Shown here: positions 23,882 to 32,927 of the stretch, piece after piece
How positions within the stretch are numbered: position 1 is the first letter of the stretch
How the letters are laid out: each line of letters starts with the position of its first letter
Assembly (NCBI GenBank): GCA_023511535.1
Contig: JAIMBK010000015.1
Location: forward strand, 1-50,193
Length of the DNA: 50,193 nt
Direction of reading: 5' to 3'
From: Armatimonadota bacterium
GTDB lineage: Bacteria; Bacillota; Desulfotomaculia; Desulfotomaculales; Nap2-2B
Program-made: the position numbers and the translations under genes
Notes under the pieces: model-generated
What the model saw: the letters and a program-made list of their open reading frames with translations, nothing else
The model's database searches: none
What the model was told of the DNA's origin: nothing

Positions 23882-24271
23882 TTACACCCTTCTCCGCTTG
23901 GGCGGCCGGCAGCCGTTGTGCGGAATGGGAGTAACGTCCTTAATCAAACTTACCTCCAGTCCGGCGGCCTGCAGGGAACGGATGGCCGCTTCGCGGCCTG
24001 CTCCGGGACCTTTGACCATCACTTCCACCTGCTTCATCCCGTGTTCGATGGCTTCTTTGGCCGCTGCTTCCGCCGCCATCTGGGCGGCAAAAGGCGTGCT
24101 TTTCCGGGAGCCCTTGAAGCCCACCGTCCCGGCGCTGGCCCAGGAAATGGCATTCCCTTTCGGGTCGGTGATGGTGATCACTGTATTGTTAAAAGTAGAC
24201 TTGATATGCGCCACCCCGTGCTCGATGTTTTTGCGTTCCCGCCGCCTGGGGCGAACTGCTCGACGAGCCAT
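23882..24271 (-). CDS. rpsK: 30S ribosomal protein S11 (129 aa)
   Basis: Small-subunit platform protein close to the mRNA exit. [20 protein letters not shown] and the C-terminal [18 protein letters not shown] are diagnostic, and the length is normal. ATG 24271 has GGGAGGT 10 bases upstream. The gap to rpsM contains a long imperfect hairpin whose 3' arm ends just before this ribosome-binding site. Confidence 0.98.
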   Translation of the reverse strand: MARRAVRPRRRERKNIEHGVAHIKSTFNNTVITITDPKGNAISWASAGTVGFKGSRKSTPFAAQMAAEAAAKEAIEHGMKQVEVMVKGPGAGREAAIRSLQAAGLEVSLIKDVTPIPHNGCRPPKRRRV

Positions 24272-24300
24272 TGATTAGATACCTCCCTGGATGAGATTTG

Positions 24301-24399
24301 TGATGTGAGAGGTGAGAAGTGAGAGGGAAATTGTTTTCAACAGGGAATCGGCTATGCCGATTCCTTCGATTCTCACTTCCAACTTCCCGCCTCCCACTT
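24301..24399. repeat. Structured low-complexity spacer, rpsM-rpsK
   Basis: On the transcript a purine-rich arm (AGAAGTGGGAGGCGGGAAG then TTGGAAGTGAGAA) begins at the rpsM stop codon. A perfect 9-bp hairpin follows, GGAATCGGC-TAT-GCCGATTCC on the + strand (24344-24364). The last part is a pyrimidine-rich arm of CTCTCACTTCTCACCTCTCAC type (24301-24328). The two outer arms are imperfect complements, so the spacer could fold into one long stem. Confidence 0.7.
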
Positions 24400-24771
24400 C
24401 TATTTTTTGCGGCGCACGCCGACGGTTTTCCGCGGACCTTTGCGCGTGCGGGCGTTCGTCCTGGTGCGCTGGCCGCGCACGGGCAGCCCGCGGCGGTGGC
24501 GCAGCCCGCGGTAGCACCCGATTTCAATCAGCCTTTTAATATTCATGGCCACTTCCCGGCGCAGGTCTCCCTCTACCTGGTAGTTTTTTTCAATAATTTC
24601 CCTTAATTTGTTGACTTCTTCTTCCGTAAGGTTTCTAACCCGTGTATCGGGATTAACTCCCGCCCGGGCCAAAATTTTTTTCGAGGAAGAACGGCCGATC
24701 CCGTAAATATAAGTAAGGCCGACTTCTACCCGTTTATCGCGCGGCAAATCTACCCCGGCTATCCGGGCCAT
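24400..24771 (-). CDS. rpsM: 30S ribosomal protein S13 (123 aa)
   Basis: Small-subunit head protein that contacts the P-site tRNA and the B1 bridges. [32 protein letters not shown] and the basic tail [16 protein letters not shown] are diagnostic. ATG 24771 is chosen because GAGGAGGTG lies about 8 bases upstream; an earlier in-frame start overlaps it. It follows rpmJ by 163 bp, a gap that holds a family A repeat. Confidence 0.98.
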   Translation of the reverse strand: MARIAGVDLPRDKRVEVGLTYIYGIGRSSSKKILARAGVNPDTRVRNLTEEEVNKLREIIEKNYQVEGDLRREVAMNIKRLIEIGCYRGLRHRRGLPVRGQRTRTNARTRKGPRKTVGVRRKK

Positions 24772-24793
24772 CCAAAAACACCTCCTCAATAAG

Positions 24794-24905
24794 ACAGGAA
24801 TTAGGGGTTAGGAATTGGGGACTAGGGATTGACCCTGTTCTTATCTGTGACCTTTCTCATCCTCATGTGGAGAGGATTACCAGTCCCTATGGGCAATTCC
24901 CTTGA
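24794..24905 (-). repeat. Dispersed intergenic repeat, family A, copy 3 (rpmJ-rpsM gap)
   Basis: The + strand has AGGAATTAGGGGTTAGGAAT near 24796 and, 50 bases on, ATGTGGAGAGGATTACCAGT followed by CCCTATGGGCAATTCCCTTGAG. The palindrome is decayed and the ATG of the other copies is ATA on the transcript, so this copy has lost the small frame. It starts about 30 bases after the rpmJ stop. Confidence 0.65.
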
Positions 24906-24934
24906 GAATATAAACTGGGTACCGGAAATCAGGG

Positions 24935-25048
24935 TTAGCCTTGTCTTTGTTTATGTTTTGGGTTTTCACAGATTACCCGCACTTTTCCGTGCCGGCGGAT
25001 AATTTTGCATTTCTCGCAAATCACTTTGACGGAAGGGCGTACTTTCAT
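24935..25048 (-). CDS. rpmJ: 50S ribosomal protein L36 (37 aa)
   Basis: Smallest large-subunit protein. It reads [20 protein letters not shown] and then [17 protein letters not shown]. It is the zinc-binding form with Cys11, Cys14, Cys27 and His32. ATG 25048 has AAGGAG 10 bases upstream. It sits 25 bp after infA, as in most Firmicutes. Confidence 0.97.
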   Translation of the reverse strand: MKVRPSVKVICEKCKIIRRHGKVRVICENPKHKQRQG

Positions 25049-25073
25049 CGGCGCAACACTCCTTAAAAAACAC

Positions 25074-25292
25074 TTATTTATAGCGATAAACAATGCGGCC
25101 CCGGGTTAAATCGTAAGGAGACAGCTCAACCATCACCCGGTCGCCGGCAAGGATCCGGATAAAATTCAGGCGAATTTTGCCGGAGACGTGGGCGAGCACC
25201 TTGTGCCCGTTGTCCAGTTCAACCCGGAACATGGCATTGGGAAGTGGTTCAATTACCGTTCCTTCAACTTCGATCACGTCTTGTTTGGACAT
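25074..25292 (-). CDS. infA: Translation initiation factor IF-1 (72 aa)
   Basis: Binds the ribosomal A site during initiation. It is a single OB-fold of standard length, with [36 protein letters not shown] and a C-terminal [15 protein letters not shown] 25292 has AGGGGG about 6 bases upstream. The 94-bp gap to the KOW gene contains a small CCGGGT/ACCCGG hairpin (25350-25368). Confidence 0.98.
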   Translation of the reverse strand: MSKQDVIEVEGTVIEPLPNAMFRVELDNGHKVLAHVSGKIRLNFIRILAGDRVMVELSPYDLTRGRIVYRYK

Positions 25293-25386
25293 AGCAACCC
25301 CCTTTCCAGGTATGCGCGGTGCGAAGTTCCAGATTCGAAAAAGCTATGTCCGGGTAAATAAAACCCGGCCTTTTCAGCCCGGCGGC

Positions 25387-25674
25387 TCACACCCGGGCTT
25401 GAACCTCGGCAAGCAGTCTTTCCAGCGCTTTTTTTATCTCCAGGTCAGTTATTTTCTGGCCGGTACTTGTTTTCTCGGCAACTTCCCCGGCCAGCTGCGG
25501 ATAGGGCTGGAGATGCTTGACGTTCTTTTTTTTGGGCGCCAGAATTGTTCTTTCTTCCCCGTTTACAACCTGGACCATGTTTGGACTGAGTAAACGCAAG
25601 ACAAGATAAAATTCCCCGCGATCCCTTCCCGCGGTTGAACAGACCAGCCGCCCGGGAATGAATTTTTCCTCCAC
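25387..25674 (-). CDS. KOW-domain RNA-binding protein, L14e-like (95 aa)
   Basis: Small KOW-motif protein found between map and infA in many clostridia. The N-terminal half GRLVCSTAGRDRGEFYLVLR is the KOW/SH3-like barrel. TILAPKKKNVKHLQP follows, and the tail is a helix (LEIKKALERLLAEVQ). It probably binds RNA or the ribosome, but its role is not established. GTG 25674 is preferred because GGGGGG lies 7 bases before it; GTG 25680 is almost on top of that signal. It is about 15 bp beyond map. Confidence 0.85.
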   Translation of the reverse strand: MEEKFIPGRLVCSTAGRDRGEFYLVLRLLSPNMVQVVNGEERTILAPKKKNVKHLQPYPQLAGEVAEKTSTGQKITDLEIKKALERLLAEVQARV

Positions 25675-25689
25675 GCCCACGCCCCCCTG

Positions 25690-26448
25690 TCACAACCGCG
25701 TCAAAATTTCCGGTTCTGCGTCCGTAATGGCCACGGTATGCTCAAAATGGGCCGAAAGTCCGGCGTCTCTGGTCACTACCGTCCAGTTATCCGCACAGAC
25801 GCGCACCTCGTGGGTCCCCATGTTAATCATCGGCTCAATGGCCAGCGTCATTCCGGCCCGCAGGCGGGGCCCCCGGCCGGGCCGGCCGAAATTGGGCACC
25901 TGGGGCTCTTCATGCATGTTTCTGCCGATCCCGTGGCCGACGTAATCGCGGACAACCGAGTAACCGCGGCTTTCCACGTACACCTGGATCGCATTCGAAA
26001 TATCCGACAGGCGGCAGCCGGGACGGGCTTTCGCGATTCCTGCATAAAGCGCCTCTTCCGTTACTTTCAGCAGCCTTCGCGCCTCTTCGGTGATTGTCCC
26101 CACCGGAAAAGTTACCGCCCCGTCACCATAATAACCATTTATTTCCACGCCAATGTCAATACTGATAATATCTCCATTATTCAATTTCCTTAAACCAGGA
26201 ATGCCGTGGACCACTTCTTCGTTCACGGAAGTACAGATGCTGGCTGGAAAACCGTATAATCCCTTAAAGGCCGGCCTGCCCCCCCTGGCCAGGATGAATT
26301 CTTCGGCCAGACGGTTCAATTCCCCGGTAGTGACTCCCGGCTTGATTACTTTCCCCAGTTCCGCAAAAGTAAGGGCCACGATTCTCCCGGCCTCCCGCAT
26401 GCAGGCCAGTTCCTGCTTCGACTTAACCGTAATCAAACCTTTCGTCAT
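25690..26448 (-). CDS. map: Methionine aminopeptidase, type I (252 aa)
   Basis: Removes the initiator Met from nascent proteins. All five metal ligands are in place: Asp98 and Asp109 (IDIGVEINGYYGDG), His172 (GHGIGRNMHEEP), Glu205 (AIEPMIN) and Glu236 (HFEHTVAIT). His81 (VVHGIPG) is the substrate-contacting histidine. The start is uncertain: ATG 26448 fits family N-termini, while ATG 26478 would add ten residues. In most bacteria adk lies between secY and map; here the 160-bp gap holds only repeat words. Confidence 0.95.
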   Translation of the reverse strand: MTKGLITVKSKQELACMREAGRIVALTFAELGKVIKPGVTTGELNRLAEEFILARGGRPAFKGLYGFPASICTSVNEEVVHGIPGLRKLNNGDIISIDIGVEINGYYGDGAVTFPVGTITEEARRLLKVTEEALYAGIAKARPGCRLSDISNAIQVYVESRGYSVVRDYVGHGIGRNMHEEPQVPNFGRPGRGPRLRAGMTLAIEPMINMGTHEVRVCADNWTVVTRDAGLSAHFEHTVAITDAEPEILTRL

Positions 26449-26551
26449 CTCCGCTATGTCAAGATGCTCCGGCCCCATCCCCGGGACTGCTCCGTACCCC
26501 GGTAAACTCCGGAAGTTATTTCTTTACCGCCTTTAGCCCCTCTTCCTTAAT

Positions 26552-26606
26552 ACCTCTGTCACTTTGTGCCTCTGTGCTCTGTGCCTCTGTACCTTTAAGC
26601 CCTTTT
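26552..26606 (-). repeat. Low-complexity spacer words, family B (secY-map gap)
   Basis: The transcript carries runs such as AAAGGTACAGAGGCACAGAG and AGAGGCACAAAGTGACAGAGG, starting 2-3 bases after the secY stop. The words match those at 41404-41448 and 45732-45838. This spacer occupies the place where adk is normally found. Confidence 0.65.
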
Positions 26607-26608
26607 GC

Positions 26609-27868
26609 CTATTTTATAAACCCCTGATAACTTCGCAGCAGCATGTGCGATTCGACCTGCTTCATGGTATCCAGCGCTACACCCACCACGATTAAGAGAG
26701 CGGTCCCGCCGAAATAGATATTGGGAATGCGTGTGGCAATCAAAATAAAGTTCGGTAAAATGGCAATCAGGGCCAGAAAAACCGCCCCCGCCAGAGTGAC
26801 CCTGCTCATTACTCTGGCCACGTATTCGGCGGTCGGGCGTCCGGGGCGGATCCCCGGGATAAAGCCGCCGTACTTTTTAATGTTGTCGGCGATATCCACC
26901 GGGTTCATGATCACGGCGGTATAAAAATACGTAAAACCGATTACCAGCAACGCGTAGATGAACGTATGGGCCGCCGTCCCCCAGCCGAAGAAGGCCACGT
27001 ACCAGTCGGCCAGCTTCCCGCCGGAAAACCAGCTGGCAATTTGCTCGGGAAAGATCAGAATGGAGGAGGCAAAGATAATGGGGATTACCCCCGCCTGATT
27101 CACCCGCAAAGGCAGGTGGGTGCTCTGACCACCGTAGACCCGGCGCCCCACGACCCGCTTCGCGTATTGCACGGGAAGCCGGCGCTGACCTTCGTGAACC
27201 AGCACGATCCCGGCAATCACCGCGGCGCCGATCACAATCAGCAACAAAATGCTGAAGACGTTAATTGTGCCCGCCTGCAGGTATTCCACCACCCGGACCG
27301 TGCCGGCCGGCACCCGCGAGACAATCCCGGCAAAAATCAATAAAGAAATTCCATTGCCAATCCCTTTTTCCGTAATCTGTTCCCCGATCCACATCAAAAA
27401 GGCCGTGCCGGCCGTTAAGGTGATCGCCACCAAAAGGTACTGGTCCCAGGTGGGCCGGATAAACGCGCTTTTTAGAGCAACGCTCATGCCGATGGCCTGA
27501 ATAAAGGCCAGCACCACCGTAAAGTAACGGGTATACTGGGTAATTTTTTTCCGGCCCTCTTCCCCCTCCTTGGCCAGGCGCTCCAGGTGCGGAATCACCA
27601 CCGTCAACAGCTGCATGATAATAGAAGCGTTGATATACGGGGTGATGCTCATGGCAAAGATGGAAAACCTTTTAAAGGCGCCGCCGGAAATAACATCAAA
27701 AAAGCCGAACAAGACCCCGGTTCCGATCAATTCGTTAAAAACCTCATTGTTTATGCCGGGCACCGGAATATGCGCCCCGATCCGGAATACGAGCAGCATG
27801 AGGACGGTGAACAGGATTTTGGTTCTTAACTCTTCAATTTTTACTGCGTTCCGCAGACTTTCCAGCAA
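26609..27868 (-). CDS. secY: Protein translocase subunit SecY (419 aa)
   Basis: Channel of the Sec translocon in the cytoplasmic membrane. It has ten hydrophobic segments, starting with TKILFTVLMLLVFRIGAHIP. The plug and pore region contains FFDVISGGAFKRFSIFAMSI, and GQSTHLPLRVNQAGVIPIIF precedes the later helices. The cytoplasmic loop GKKITQYTRYFTVVLAF is also typical. TTG 27868 is adjacent to the rplO stop and has GAGGTG 6 bases upstream, so coupling is likely. It is the last gene of the spc operon. Confidence 0.98.
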   Translation of the reverse strand: MLESLRNAVKIEELRTKILFTVLMLLVFRIGAHIPVPGINNEVFNELIGTGVLFGFFDVISGGAFKRFSIFAMSITPYINASIIMQLLTVVIPHLERLAKEGEEGRKKITQYTRYFTVVLAFIQAIGMSVALKSAFIRPTWDQYLLVAITLTAGTAFLMWIGEQITEKGIGNGISLLIFAGIVSRVPAGTVRVVEYLQAGTINVFSILLLIVIGAAVIAGIVLVHEGQRRLPVQYAKRVVGRRVYGGQSTHLPLRVNQAGVIPIIFASSILIFPEQIASWFSGGKLADWYVAFFGWGTAAHTFIYALLVIGFTYFYTAVIMNPVDIADNIKKYGGFIPGIRPGRPTAEYVARVMSRVTLAGAVFLALIAILPNFILIATRIPNIYFGGTALLIVVGVALDTMKQVESHMLLRSYQGFIK

Positions 27869-28315
27869 CTAAATCACCTCGGCCTTTCCGCCGGCGGCCA
27901 CAATTTTATCCTGGGCCGATTTGCTAAAGGCGTGCGCCTGGACCGTTAAAGCCTTTTTTAATTCGCCCCCGCCCAGAATCTTGACGCCGTCGCCGACCTT
28001 TTTAATCACCCGGGCCGCCTTTAACAGGGCGGGAGTCACCGTGCTCCCGTCTTCGAAACGGTTTAAAGCTTCCACGTTTACGCCCGTAATCCGCTTTTTA
28101 AACGGGGCGTTTGTAAAACCCCGTTTCGGCATCCGGCGCTGGATGGGCATCTGGCCGCCTTCAAAGCCCGGGCGCACGCCGCCGCCGGAGCGGGCCTTCT
28201 GGCCCTTCATGCCCCGTCCGGCCGTCTTCCCCAGGCCGCTGCCGATCCCCTGGCCCTTGCGCACCGGGCTTAACCGGGAGCCGGGGCTGGGCTTTAACTC
28301 GTGCAACCTGACCAT
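27869..28315 (-). CDS. rplO: 50S ribosomal protein L15 (148 aa)
   Basis: Late-assembly large-subunit protein. [20 protein letters not shown], the Gly-rich [20 protein letters not shown] and [18 protein letters not shown] are diagnostic. ATG 28315 has AAAGGAGGT 7 bases upstream, while a longer in-frame start lacks such a site. It is 13 bp after rpmD. Confidence 0.98.
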   Translation of the reverse strand: MVRLHELKPSPGSRLSPVRKGQGIGSGLGKTAGRGMKGQKARSGGGVRPGFEGGQMPIQRRMPKRGFTNAPFKKRITGVNVEALNRFEDGSTVTPALLKAARVIKKVGDGVKILGGGELKKALTVQAHAFSKSAQDKIVAAGGKAEVI

Positions 28316-28328
28316 TATAACACCTCCT

Positions 28329-28508
28329 TTAGATTTCTTCAACCTTTAACAGATGGGAAACTTTCTTAATCATTCCCCGGATTTGGGGGGTATCCTCACG
28401 GACTACCGAATTGCCGGTTTTTTTCAATCCCAGCGTTTGGGCCGTAACCCGCTGCTCCCCGGGCCGGCCGATTAAACTTCTGATCAGCGTAATTTTCAAC
28501 CTGGCCAC
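28329..28508 (-). CDS. rpmD: 50S ribosomal protein L30 (59 aa)
   Basis: Small large-subunit protein, with [20 protein letters not shown] and the tail [15 protein letters not shown], at standard length. GTG 28508 is preferred because it gives the family N-terminus and has GGGAGG about 10 bases upstream; TTG 28517 would overlap the rpsE stop. It lies between rpsE and rplO. Confidence 0.95.
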   Translation of the reverse strand: MARLKITLIRSLIGRPGEQRVTAQTLGLKKTGNSVVREDTPQIRGMIKKVSHLLKVEEI

Positions 28509-28513
28509 TTGCT

Positions 28514-29029
28514 TCAAGCCTCCCGTCCCAACAACTCGGCTACGGACTTGCCCCGCAGGCCGGCCACCTCGGCAGGCGTTTTCAGACTTTTTAAGGCCGC
28601 CATGGTGGCGTGGACCATGTTATTGGCGTTGTTTGAACCCAGGGATTTGGTTAAAACGTCCCGCACCCCGGCCAGTTCCAAAATGGCGCGCACCGGGCCG
28701 CCGGCAATCAGCCCCGTGCCGGGCGCAGCCGGCTTCAAAAGAACCTTGCCGGCGCCGAACTCGCCAATTACCTCGTGCGGAATTGTCGTCCCGGCCATGG
28801 GCACAGTAATCAAATTCTTTTTGGCGGTTTCGATTCCTTTCCGGATCGCCTCGGGAACTTCCGCGGCCTTGCCCAATCCGGCGCCCACGCGCCCGGCGCC
28901 GTCGCCCACCACGACCAGGGCGGAAAAGGAGAAGCGCCGGCCGCCTTTGACCACCTTGGCCACCCGGTTAATATAGACTACTTTTTCGGTGAACTCTGTT
29001 TTCTCTTTATTCGCCTCAACCCTGGACAC
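28514..29029 (-). CDS. rpsE: 30S ribosomal protein S5 (171 aa)
   Basis: Small-subunit protein important for decoding accuracy and helicase activity at the mRNA entry. The loop [20 protein letters not shown] (spectinomycin region) and [20 protein letters not shown] are diagnostic. GTG 29029 has AAAGGAGG about 7 bases upstream. The stop is 5 bp from the rpmD start. Confidence 0.98.
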   Translation of the reverse strand: MSRVEANKEKTEFTEKVVYINRVAKVVKGGRRFSFSALVVVGDGAGRVGAGLGKAAEVPEAIRKGIETAKKNLITVPMAGTTIPHEVIGEFGAGKVLLKPAAPGTGLIAGGPVRAILELAGVRDVLTKSLGSNNANNMVHATMAALKSLKTPAEVAGLRGKSVAELLGREA

Positions 29030-29049
29030 TCCTTCCCCTCCTTTAAGTT

Positions 29050-29418
29050 TTAAAATTCCAGGCCGTTTTCCCTGGCGGCCTCCGCCAAAGTTTTTACGCG
29101 TCCGTGGTAAAGGTAGCCGGCCCGGTCGAAAACTACCTTTTTAATCCCTTTTTGCAAAGCCTTCTCGGCGATCAGCCTGCCAACCGCCGAGGCCGCTTCC
29201 CGGTTGCCTCCCCCGGACAGGCTGCCCCGCAGCTCCGGGGAAAGGGTGGAAGCGGAAACCAGCGTTATCCCCCGGGTGTCGTCAACAATCTGGGCGTAAA
29301 TGTGCTTTAAGCTCCGGAATACATTCAACCTCGGCCGCTCCGGGGTGCCCACGACTCTTTTGCGCACTCTGAAACGTCTTTTCTGGCGTAAAACATTCCG
29401 ATCGGGCTTTTTAATCAA
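29050..29418 (-). CDS. rplR: 50S ribosomal protein L18 (122 aa)
   Basis: Binds 5S rRNA together with L5. [40 protein letters not shown] and [20 protein letters not shown] are diagnostic, and the length is normal. TTG 29418 has AAGGAG about 11 bases upstream. It lies 16 bp after rplF in the spc operon. Confidence 0.97.
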   Translation of the reverse strand: MIKKPDRNVLRQKRRFRVRKRVVGTPERPRLNVFRSLKHIYAQIVDDTRGITLVSASTLSPELRGSLSGGGNREAASAVGRLIAEKALQKGIKKVVFDRAGYLYHGRVKTLAEAARENGLEF

Positions 29419-29434
29419 ACCGGTTCAACTCCTT

Positions 29435-29983
29435 TTACTTCTTCCCTTTAACCCCGGCTTTACCGGCTTTGCGTCTGATTTTTTCTCCTTCGTACCGGAT
29501 GCCCTTGCCTTTATACGGTTCGGGCGGGCGGACCCGCCGGATTTCGGCGGCCAGGTTGCCCACCTTTTCTTTATCGATGCCTTTCACGACGACCCTGGTC
29601 GGCGCCGGCACTTCTATTTCGAGGCCCTCTTCCGGCACAATTTCCACCGGGTGGGAATAACCCATGGCCAGAACCAGTTTTTTGCCCTGCTTGCTGGCCC
29701 GGTAACCTACCCCGGACAATTCCAGGGTCTTTTCAAACCCCCTGGTTACACCCAGAACCATGTTGTTTAACAGGGTTCTGGTCAGGCCGTGCAGGGAGCG
29801 GTGCAGCTTGTTGTTGGACGGCCTTTCTACGCACAGGCGGTTTTCCTCCCGGCGAATGACCAGATCGGGGTGAAATTCCCTGCTCAGCTGCCCCTTCGGG
29901 CCCTTGATCCGGACGGTATTCCCTTCAATTTGCACCTCTACTCCCGGTGGAACCGCCACCGGTTGTTTGCCGATTCGCGACAT
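29435..29983 (-). CDS. rplF: 50S ribosomal protein L6 (182 aa)
   Basis: Large-subunit protein near the factor-binding site. [20 protein letters not shown], the repeat domain core [20 protein letters not shown] and [20 protein letters not shown] are diagnostic. ATG 29983 has GGGAGGTGA 7-8 bases upstream. It follows rpsH by 23 bp. Confidence 0.98.
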   Translation of the reverse strand: MSRIGKQPVAVPPGVEVQIEGNTVRIKGPKGQLSREFHPDLVIRREENRLCVERPSNNKLHRSLHGLTRTLLNNMVLGVTRGFEKTLELSGVGYRASKQGKKLVLAMGYSHPVEIVPEEGLEIEVPAPTRVVVKGIDKEKVGNLAAEIRRVRPPEPYKGKGIRYEGEKIRRKAGKAGVKGKK

Positions 29984-30006
29984 ATCTGCTCACCTCCCGC
30001 CCGACG

Positions 30007-30402
30007 CTACCAGACATAACAGATCACTTCTCCGCCCAACCCCAGCCGGCGGGCTTTTTTATCGCTCATGACCCCGCGGGGGGTGGAAATGATGGCGATC
30101 CCCAGGCCGCCCAGCACCCGCGGAACTTCGTCCTTCCGGGCGTAAATGCGCAGGCCCGGTTTGCTGATGCGCTTGATCCCGGTAATGACTCGCTTTTTGT
30201 TCGGTCCGTACTTCAGGTAAAGACGCAAAATTCCCTGTTTGCCGTCTTCCACGTATTCGTAATCCCGGATAAAACCTTCTTCTTTCAGGATACCGGCAAT
30301 GGCTCGTTTCATGCGGGAAGCCGGCACTTCTACTTTTTCGTGATAAACGGTATTGGCGTTGCGGATGCGCGTTAAGAAATCGGCAATCGGATCCGTCATC
30401 AT
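30007..30402 (-). CDS. rpsH: 30S ribosomal protein S8 (131 aa)
   Basis: Primary 16S rRNA-binding protein and, in some bacteria, spc-operon repressor. [20 protein letters not shown] and the C-terminal [20 protein letters not shown] then EVICYVW are diagnostic. Two adjacent ATGs (30402 and 30399) are both possible starts. It is 18 bp after rpsN. Confidence 0.98.
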   Translation of the reverse strand: MMTDPIADFLTRIRNANTVYHEKVEVPASRMKRAIAGILKEEGFIRDYEYVEDGKQGILRLYLKYGPNKKRVITGIKRISKPGLRIYARKDEVPRVLGGLGIAIISTPRGVMSDKKARRLGLGGEVICYVW

Positions 30403-30420
30403 TCTGATCTATGCCCCCTT

Positions 30421-30606
30421 TTACCAGCTGGCTTTGCGAATACCGGGGATTTCTCCGCGGTAGGCCAGCGTCCTGAAGCAAATGCGGCAGATCCCGAACT
30501 TGCGCAAGTATGCCCGGGGACGACCGCATAATTTGCAGCGGTTATATTTGCGCACCTTGAATTTTGGTTCGCGCATGGCCTTATTGATTAACGCTTTCTT
30601 AGCCAA
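30421..30606 (-). CDS. rpsN: 30S ribosomal protein S14, zinc-type (61 aa)
   Basis: Short zinc-binding (type Z) S14, the form usual in Gram-positive bacteria. It has CKLCGRPR and CRICFRTL giving a four-Cys site, then [17 protein letters not shown] 30606 has AAAGGAGGGG about 5 bases upstream. It lies between rplE (25 bp) and rpsH (18 bp). Confidence 0.98.
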   Translation of the reverse strand: MAKKALINKAMREPKFKVRKYNRCKLCGRPRAYLRKFGICRICFRTLAYRGEIPGIRKASW

Positions 30607-30631
30607 ACCTTCCCCTCCTTTTGGAATGATT

Positions 30632-31192
30632 TTACGCCGTTTGCCGCCTGGCTTCCGCTCTAAACGGCATCCCCAGGAGCCGCAGGAGTTCCCTGGCTTC
30701 CTCGTCGGTTTTGGCGGTGGTGACGAAAATAATGTCCATGCCCCGCACTTTTTCTATTTTATCGTATTCTATTTCCGGGAAGATCAGCTGCTCTTTAATC
30801 CCCAGGCTGTAATTGCCGCGCCCGTCAAAGGAGTCGGGCGAGACGCCCCGGAAGTCGCGGACCCTGGGGAGGGCCACATTAAACAATTTGTCGACAAAGT
30901 CGTACATGCGCTCTCCGCGCAGGGTTACCTTGCAGCCGATCTTCATGCCCTGGCGCAATTTAAAAGCGGCAATGGATTTTTTGGCCTTCGTGACCACCGG
31001 GCGCTGGCCGGTGATGGTGGCCAGGTCGGAGACCGCCGCGTCCAGGGCTTTGCTGTTCTGAATGGCATCCCCCACCCCCATGTTGACCACTACTTTTTCC
31101 AGGCGGGGCACCTGCATGACGTTTTTGTACCCGAATTTCGCCATCATGGCTTTCACTACTTCGTTTTTATATTTCTCTTTCAGCCGGGACAT
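30632..31192 (-). CDS. rplE: 50S ribosomal protein L5 (186 aa)
   Basis: Binds 5S rRNA and contacts the P-site tRNA through bridge B1b. [40 protein letters not shown] and [20 protein letters not shown] are diagnostic. Length is typical. ATG 31192 lies 12 bp after rplX. Confidence 0.98.
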   Translation of the reverse strand: MSRLKEKYKNEVVKAMMAKFGYKNVMQVPRLEKVVVNMGVGDAIQNSKALDAAVSDLATITGQRPVVTKAKKSIAAFKLRQGMKIGCKVTLRGERMYDFVDKLFNVALPRVRDFRGVSPDSFDGRGNYSLGIKEQLIFPEIEYDKIEKVRGMDIIFVTTAKTDEEARELLRLLGMPFRAEARRQTA

Positions 31193-31204
31193 TACTTTCC
31201 CCCC

Positions 31205-31525
31205 TTACCCGATAACCTCTCCGCATTTTTTGCAGACCCGGACTTTTTCGTCGTCGGCCAAAAACTTTTTCGCAATCCGGGTGGGTTTGTTGCATTTATT
31301 GCAAACCAGCATAACGTTGGAACTGTGGATCGGGGCTTCCTTTTCAATAATGCCCCCCTGGGGCATGGCCCGCGTCGGGCGGGCATGGCGCTTGACCACG
31401 TTAACCCCTTCCACCACTACCCGGCTCCTTCCCGGCTGGACGGCCAGAACCTTCCCCCGTCTGCCGGCGTCTTTTCCGGTAATCACCAGCACCGTATCGC
31501 CCTTGCGGACGTGCACCTTCGGCAT
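31205..31525 (-). CDS. rplX: 50S ribosomal protein L24 (106 aa)
   Basis: Assembly initiator protein of the large subunit. The KOW motif [20 protein letters not shown], then [13 protein letters not shown] and [19 protein letters not shown] are diagnostic. A C-terminal pair of Cys-x-x-Cys motifs (CNKC, CKKC) suggests zinc binding. ATG 31525 is 50 bp after rplN. That gap holds a short family B word (31561-31573) right after the rplN stop. Confidence 0.98.
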   Translation of the reverse strand: MPKVHVRKGDTVLVITGKDAGRRGKVLAVQPGRSRVVVEGVNVVKRHARPTRAMPQGGIIEKEAPIHSSNVMLVCNKCNKPTRIAKKFLADDEKVRVCKKCGEVIG

Positions 31526-31575
31526 CCTTGAAACACCTTCCCGATTCTTTAATTTTAAAGTCTTTGTGCCTTTCT

Positions 31576-31944
31576 TTAAAGCACTTCCGGAGCCAAAGAA
31601 ATAATCTTCATAAAGTCGCGATCCCGCAGTTCCCTGGCCACCGGCCCAAAAATACGCGTACCCCGCGGGCTTTTATCATCTTTAATGATCACCGCCGCGT
31701 TTTCGTCAAATTTGATATACGAACCGTCCACGCGGCGCACCTCTTTGTTGGTCCGCACCACAACCGCCTTGACGACGTCGCCCTTCTTCACCACTCCCCC
31801 GGGCGAAGCTTCTTTCACCGAGGCTACAATTTCATCGCCCAGGCTGGCGTAGCGCCTTTCCGAACCGCCCAGGACGCGGATGCACATCAGCCGGCGGGCC
31901 CCCGTATTATCCGCTACGTTTAAAATGCTTTGCACCTGAATCAA
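31576..31944 (-). CDS. rplN: 50S ribosomal protein L14 (122 aa)
   Basis: Large-subunit interface protein that forms bridges B5 and B8. It reads [20 protein letters not shown], with [19 protein letters not shown] and the end [14 protein letters not shown], at the family length. TTG 31944 is the start that gives the standard N-terminus, with GGGTGAGGG just upstream. It is 43 bp after rpsQ. Confidence 0.98.
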   Translation of the reverse strand: MIQVQSILNVADNTGARRLMCIRVLGGSERRYASLGDEIVASVKEASPGGVVKKGDVVKAVVVRTNKEVRRVDGSYIKFDENAAVIIKDDKSPRGTRIFGPVARELRDRDFMKIISLAPEVL

Positions 31945-31987
31945 TTTCCCTCACCCCTATCTGCTTAAACTCTCCCGGTGTCCCGTC

Positions 31988-32248
31988 CTAAATCTCCTTC
32001 GAGCGTTCGAGAATTTCGACGACCCGCCACCTTTTATCTTTAGACAAAGGGCGTGTTTCCATGATGCGCACGCGGTCCCCCACCCGGCAGGCGTTTTGCT
32101 CGTCGTGCGCTTTGAACTTGCGCGTCTGCCGGACCGTGCGCTGGTAAAGCGGGTGCCTGACCAGCGTCTCGACGGCCACGACCACCGTTTTATCCATTTT
32201 ATCGCTAACCACGCGGCCTACCCGGATTTTCCGCAAATTTCGCTCCAC
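31988..32248 (-). CDS. rpsQ: 30S ribosomal protein S17 (86 aa)
   Basis: Primary 16S rRNA-binding OB-fold protein. [40 protein letters not shown] and [20 protein letters not shown] are diagnostic. GTG 32248 has AGGGGTGGGG about 6 bases upstream. It is 39 bp after rpmC. Confidence 0.98.
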   Translation of the reverse strand: MERNLRKIRVGRVVSDKMDKTVVVAVETLVRHPLYQRTVRQTRKFKAHDEQNACRVGDRVRIMETRPLSKDKRWRVVEILERSKEI

Positions 32249-32287
32249 TGTTTCCCCACCCCTTTCCGTTAACCTCCATCACCCGGT

Positions 32288-32503
32288 TTACCCCTGCCGG
32301 ACCGCCCGGTCAATTCCCAGCTCGCGCTCCCGGATGACCGTTTTCAGCCGGGCGATGTCTTTCCGCACCTCTTTGAGGCGCATCGGGTTATCCAGCTGGT
32401 TGGTCGCCAGCTGAAACCGCAGCCGGAAAAGCTCGTCTTTTGACTCTTCCAGCTTTTTGGCCAGTTCCTCGTCGGTCAAATCACGCAGAGTTTTAGCCTT
32501 CAA
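32288..32503 (-). CDS. rpmC: 50S ribosomal protein L29 (71 aa)
   Basis: Large-subunit protein near the tunnel exit, where signal recognition particle and trigger factor dock. It is two helices with [39 protein letters not shown] and [17 protein letters not shown] 32503 is preferred as it gives the family N-terminus and spaces AAGGA by about 10 bases; GTG 32512 is too close to that signal. Either way it overlaps the end of rplP (by 11 or 20 bp), which suggests coupling. Confidence 0.95.
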   Translation of the reverse strand: MKAKTLRDLTDEELAKKLEESKDELFRLRFQLATNQLDNPMRLKEVRKDIARLKTVIRERELGIDRAVRQG

Positions 32504-32924
32504 CGGCCTCACTTCCTTCTGTGCGTTTTACAAACCTGGTTTTGACGGGCAGCTTGTGGGAGGCCAGGCGCATGGCCTCGCGGGCCACATCTTCGCTTAC
32601 CCCGTCGACTTCAAACATGATCCGTCCCGGTTTCACCACCGCCACCCAGTATTCGGGAGCTCCTTTTCCGCTGCCCATCCGGGTTTCCGCGGGTTTTTGG
32701 GTAATCGGCTGATCGGGAAAAATTCTGATCCAGACCTTCCCTCCCCGCTTGATGTGCCTGGTGAGGGCAATCCGGGCGGCCTCGATCTGGCGGCTCGTTA
32801 CCCAGGCGGCCTCCAGGGATTGCAAACCGTACTGGCCGAACTGGACTTCCGTCCCTCCCTTGGCCTTTCCTTTGGTGCCGGGGCGGTGCTGTTTCCGGTA
32901 CTTGACTCTTTTCGGCATCAACAC
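32493..32924 (-). CDS. rplP: 50S ribosomal protein L16 (143 aa)
   Basis: Large-subunit protein near the A-site tRNA elbow. [40 protein letters not shown] and [20 protein letters not shown] are diagnostic. GTG 32924 gives the standard N-terminus and lies about 8 bases after GGGGGGTG. It starts 3 bp beyond the rpsC stop and overlaps rpmC at its 3' end. Confidence 0.98.
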   Translation of the reverse strand: MLMPKRVKYRKQHRPGTKGKAKGGTEVQFGQYGLQSLEAAWVTSRQIEAARIALTRHIKRGGKVWIRIFPDQPITQKPAETRMGSGKGAPEYWVAVVKPGRIMFEVDGVSEDVAREAMRLASHKLPVKTRFVKRTEGSEAVEG

Positions 32925-32927
32925 TGG

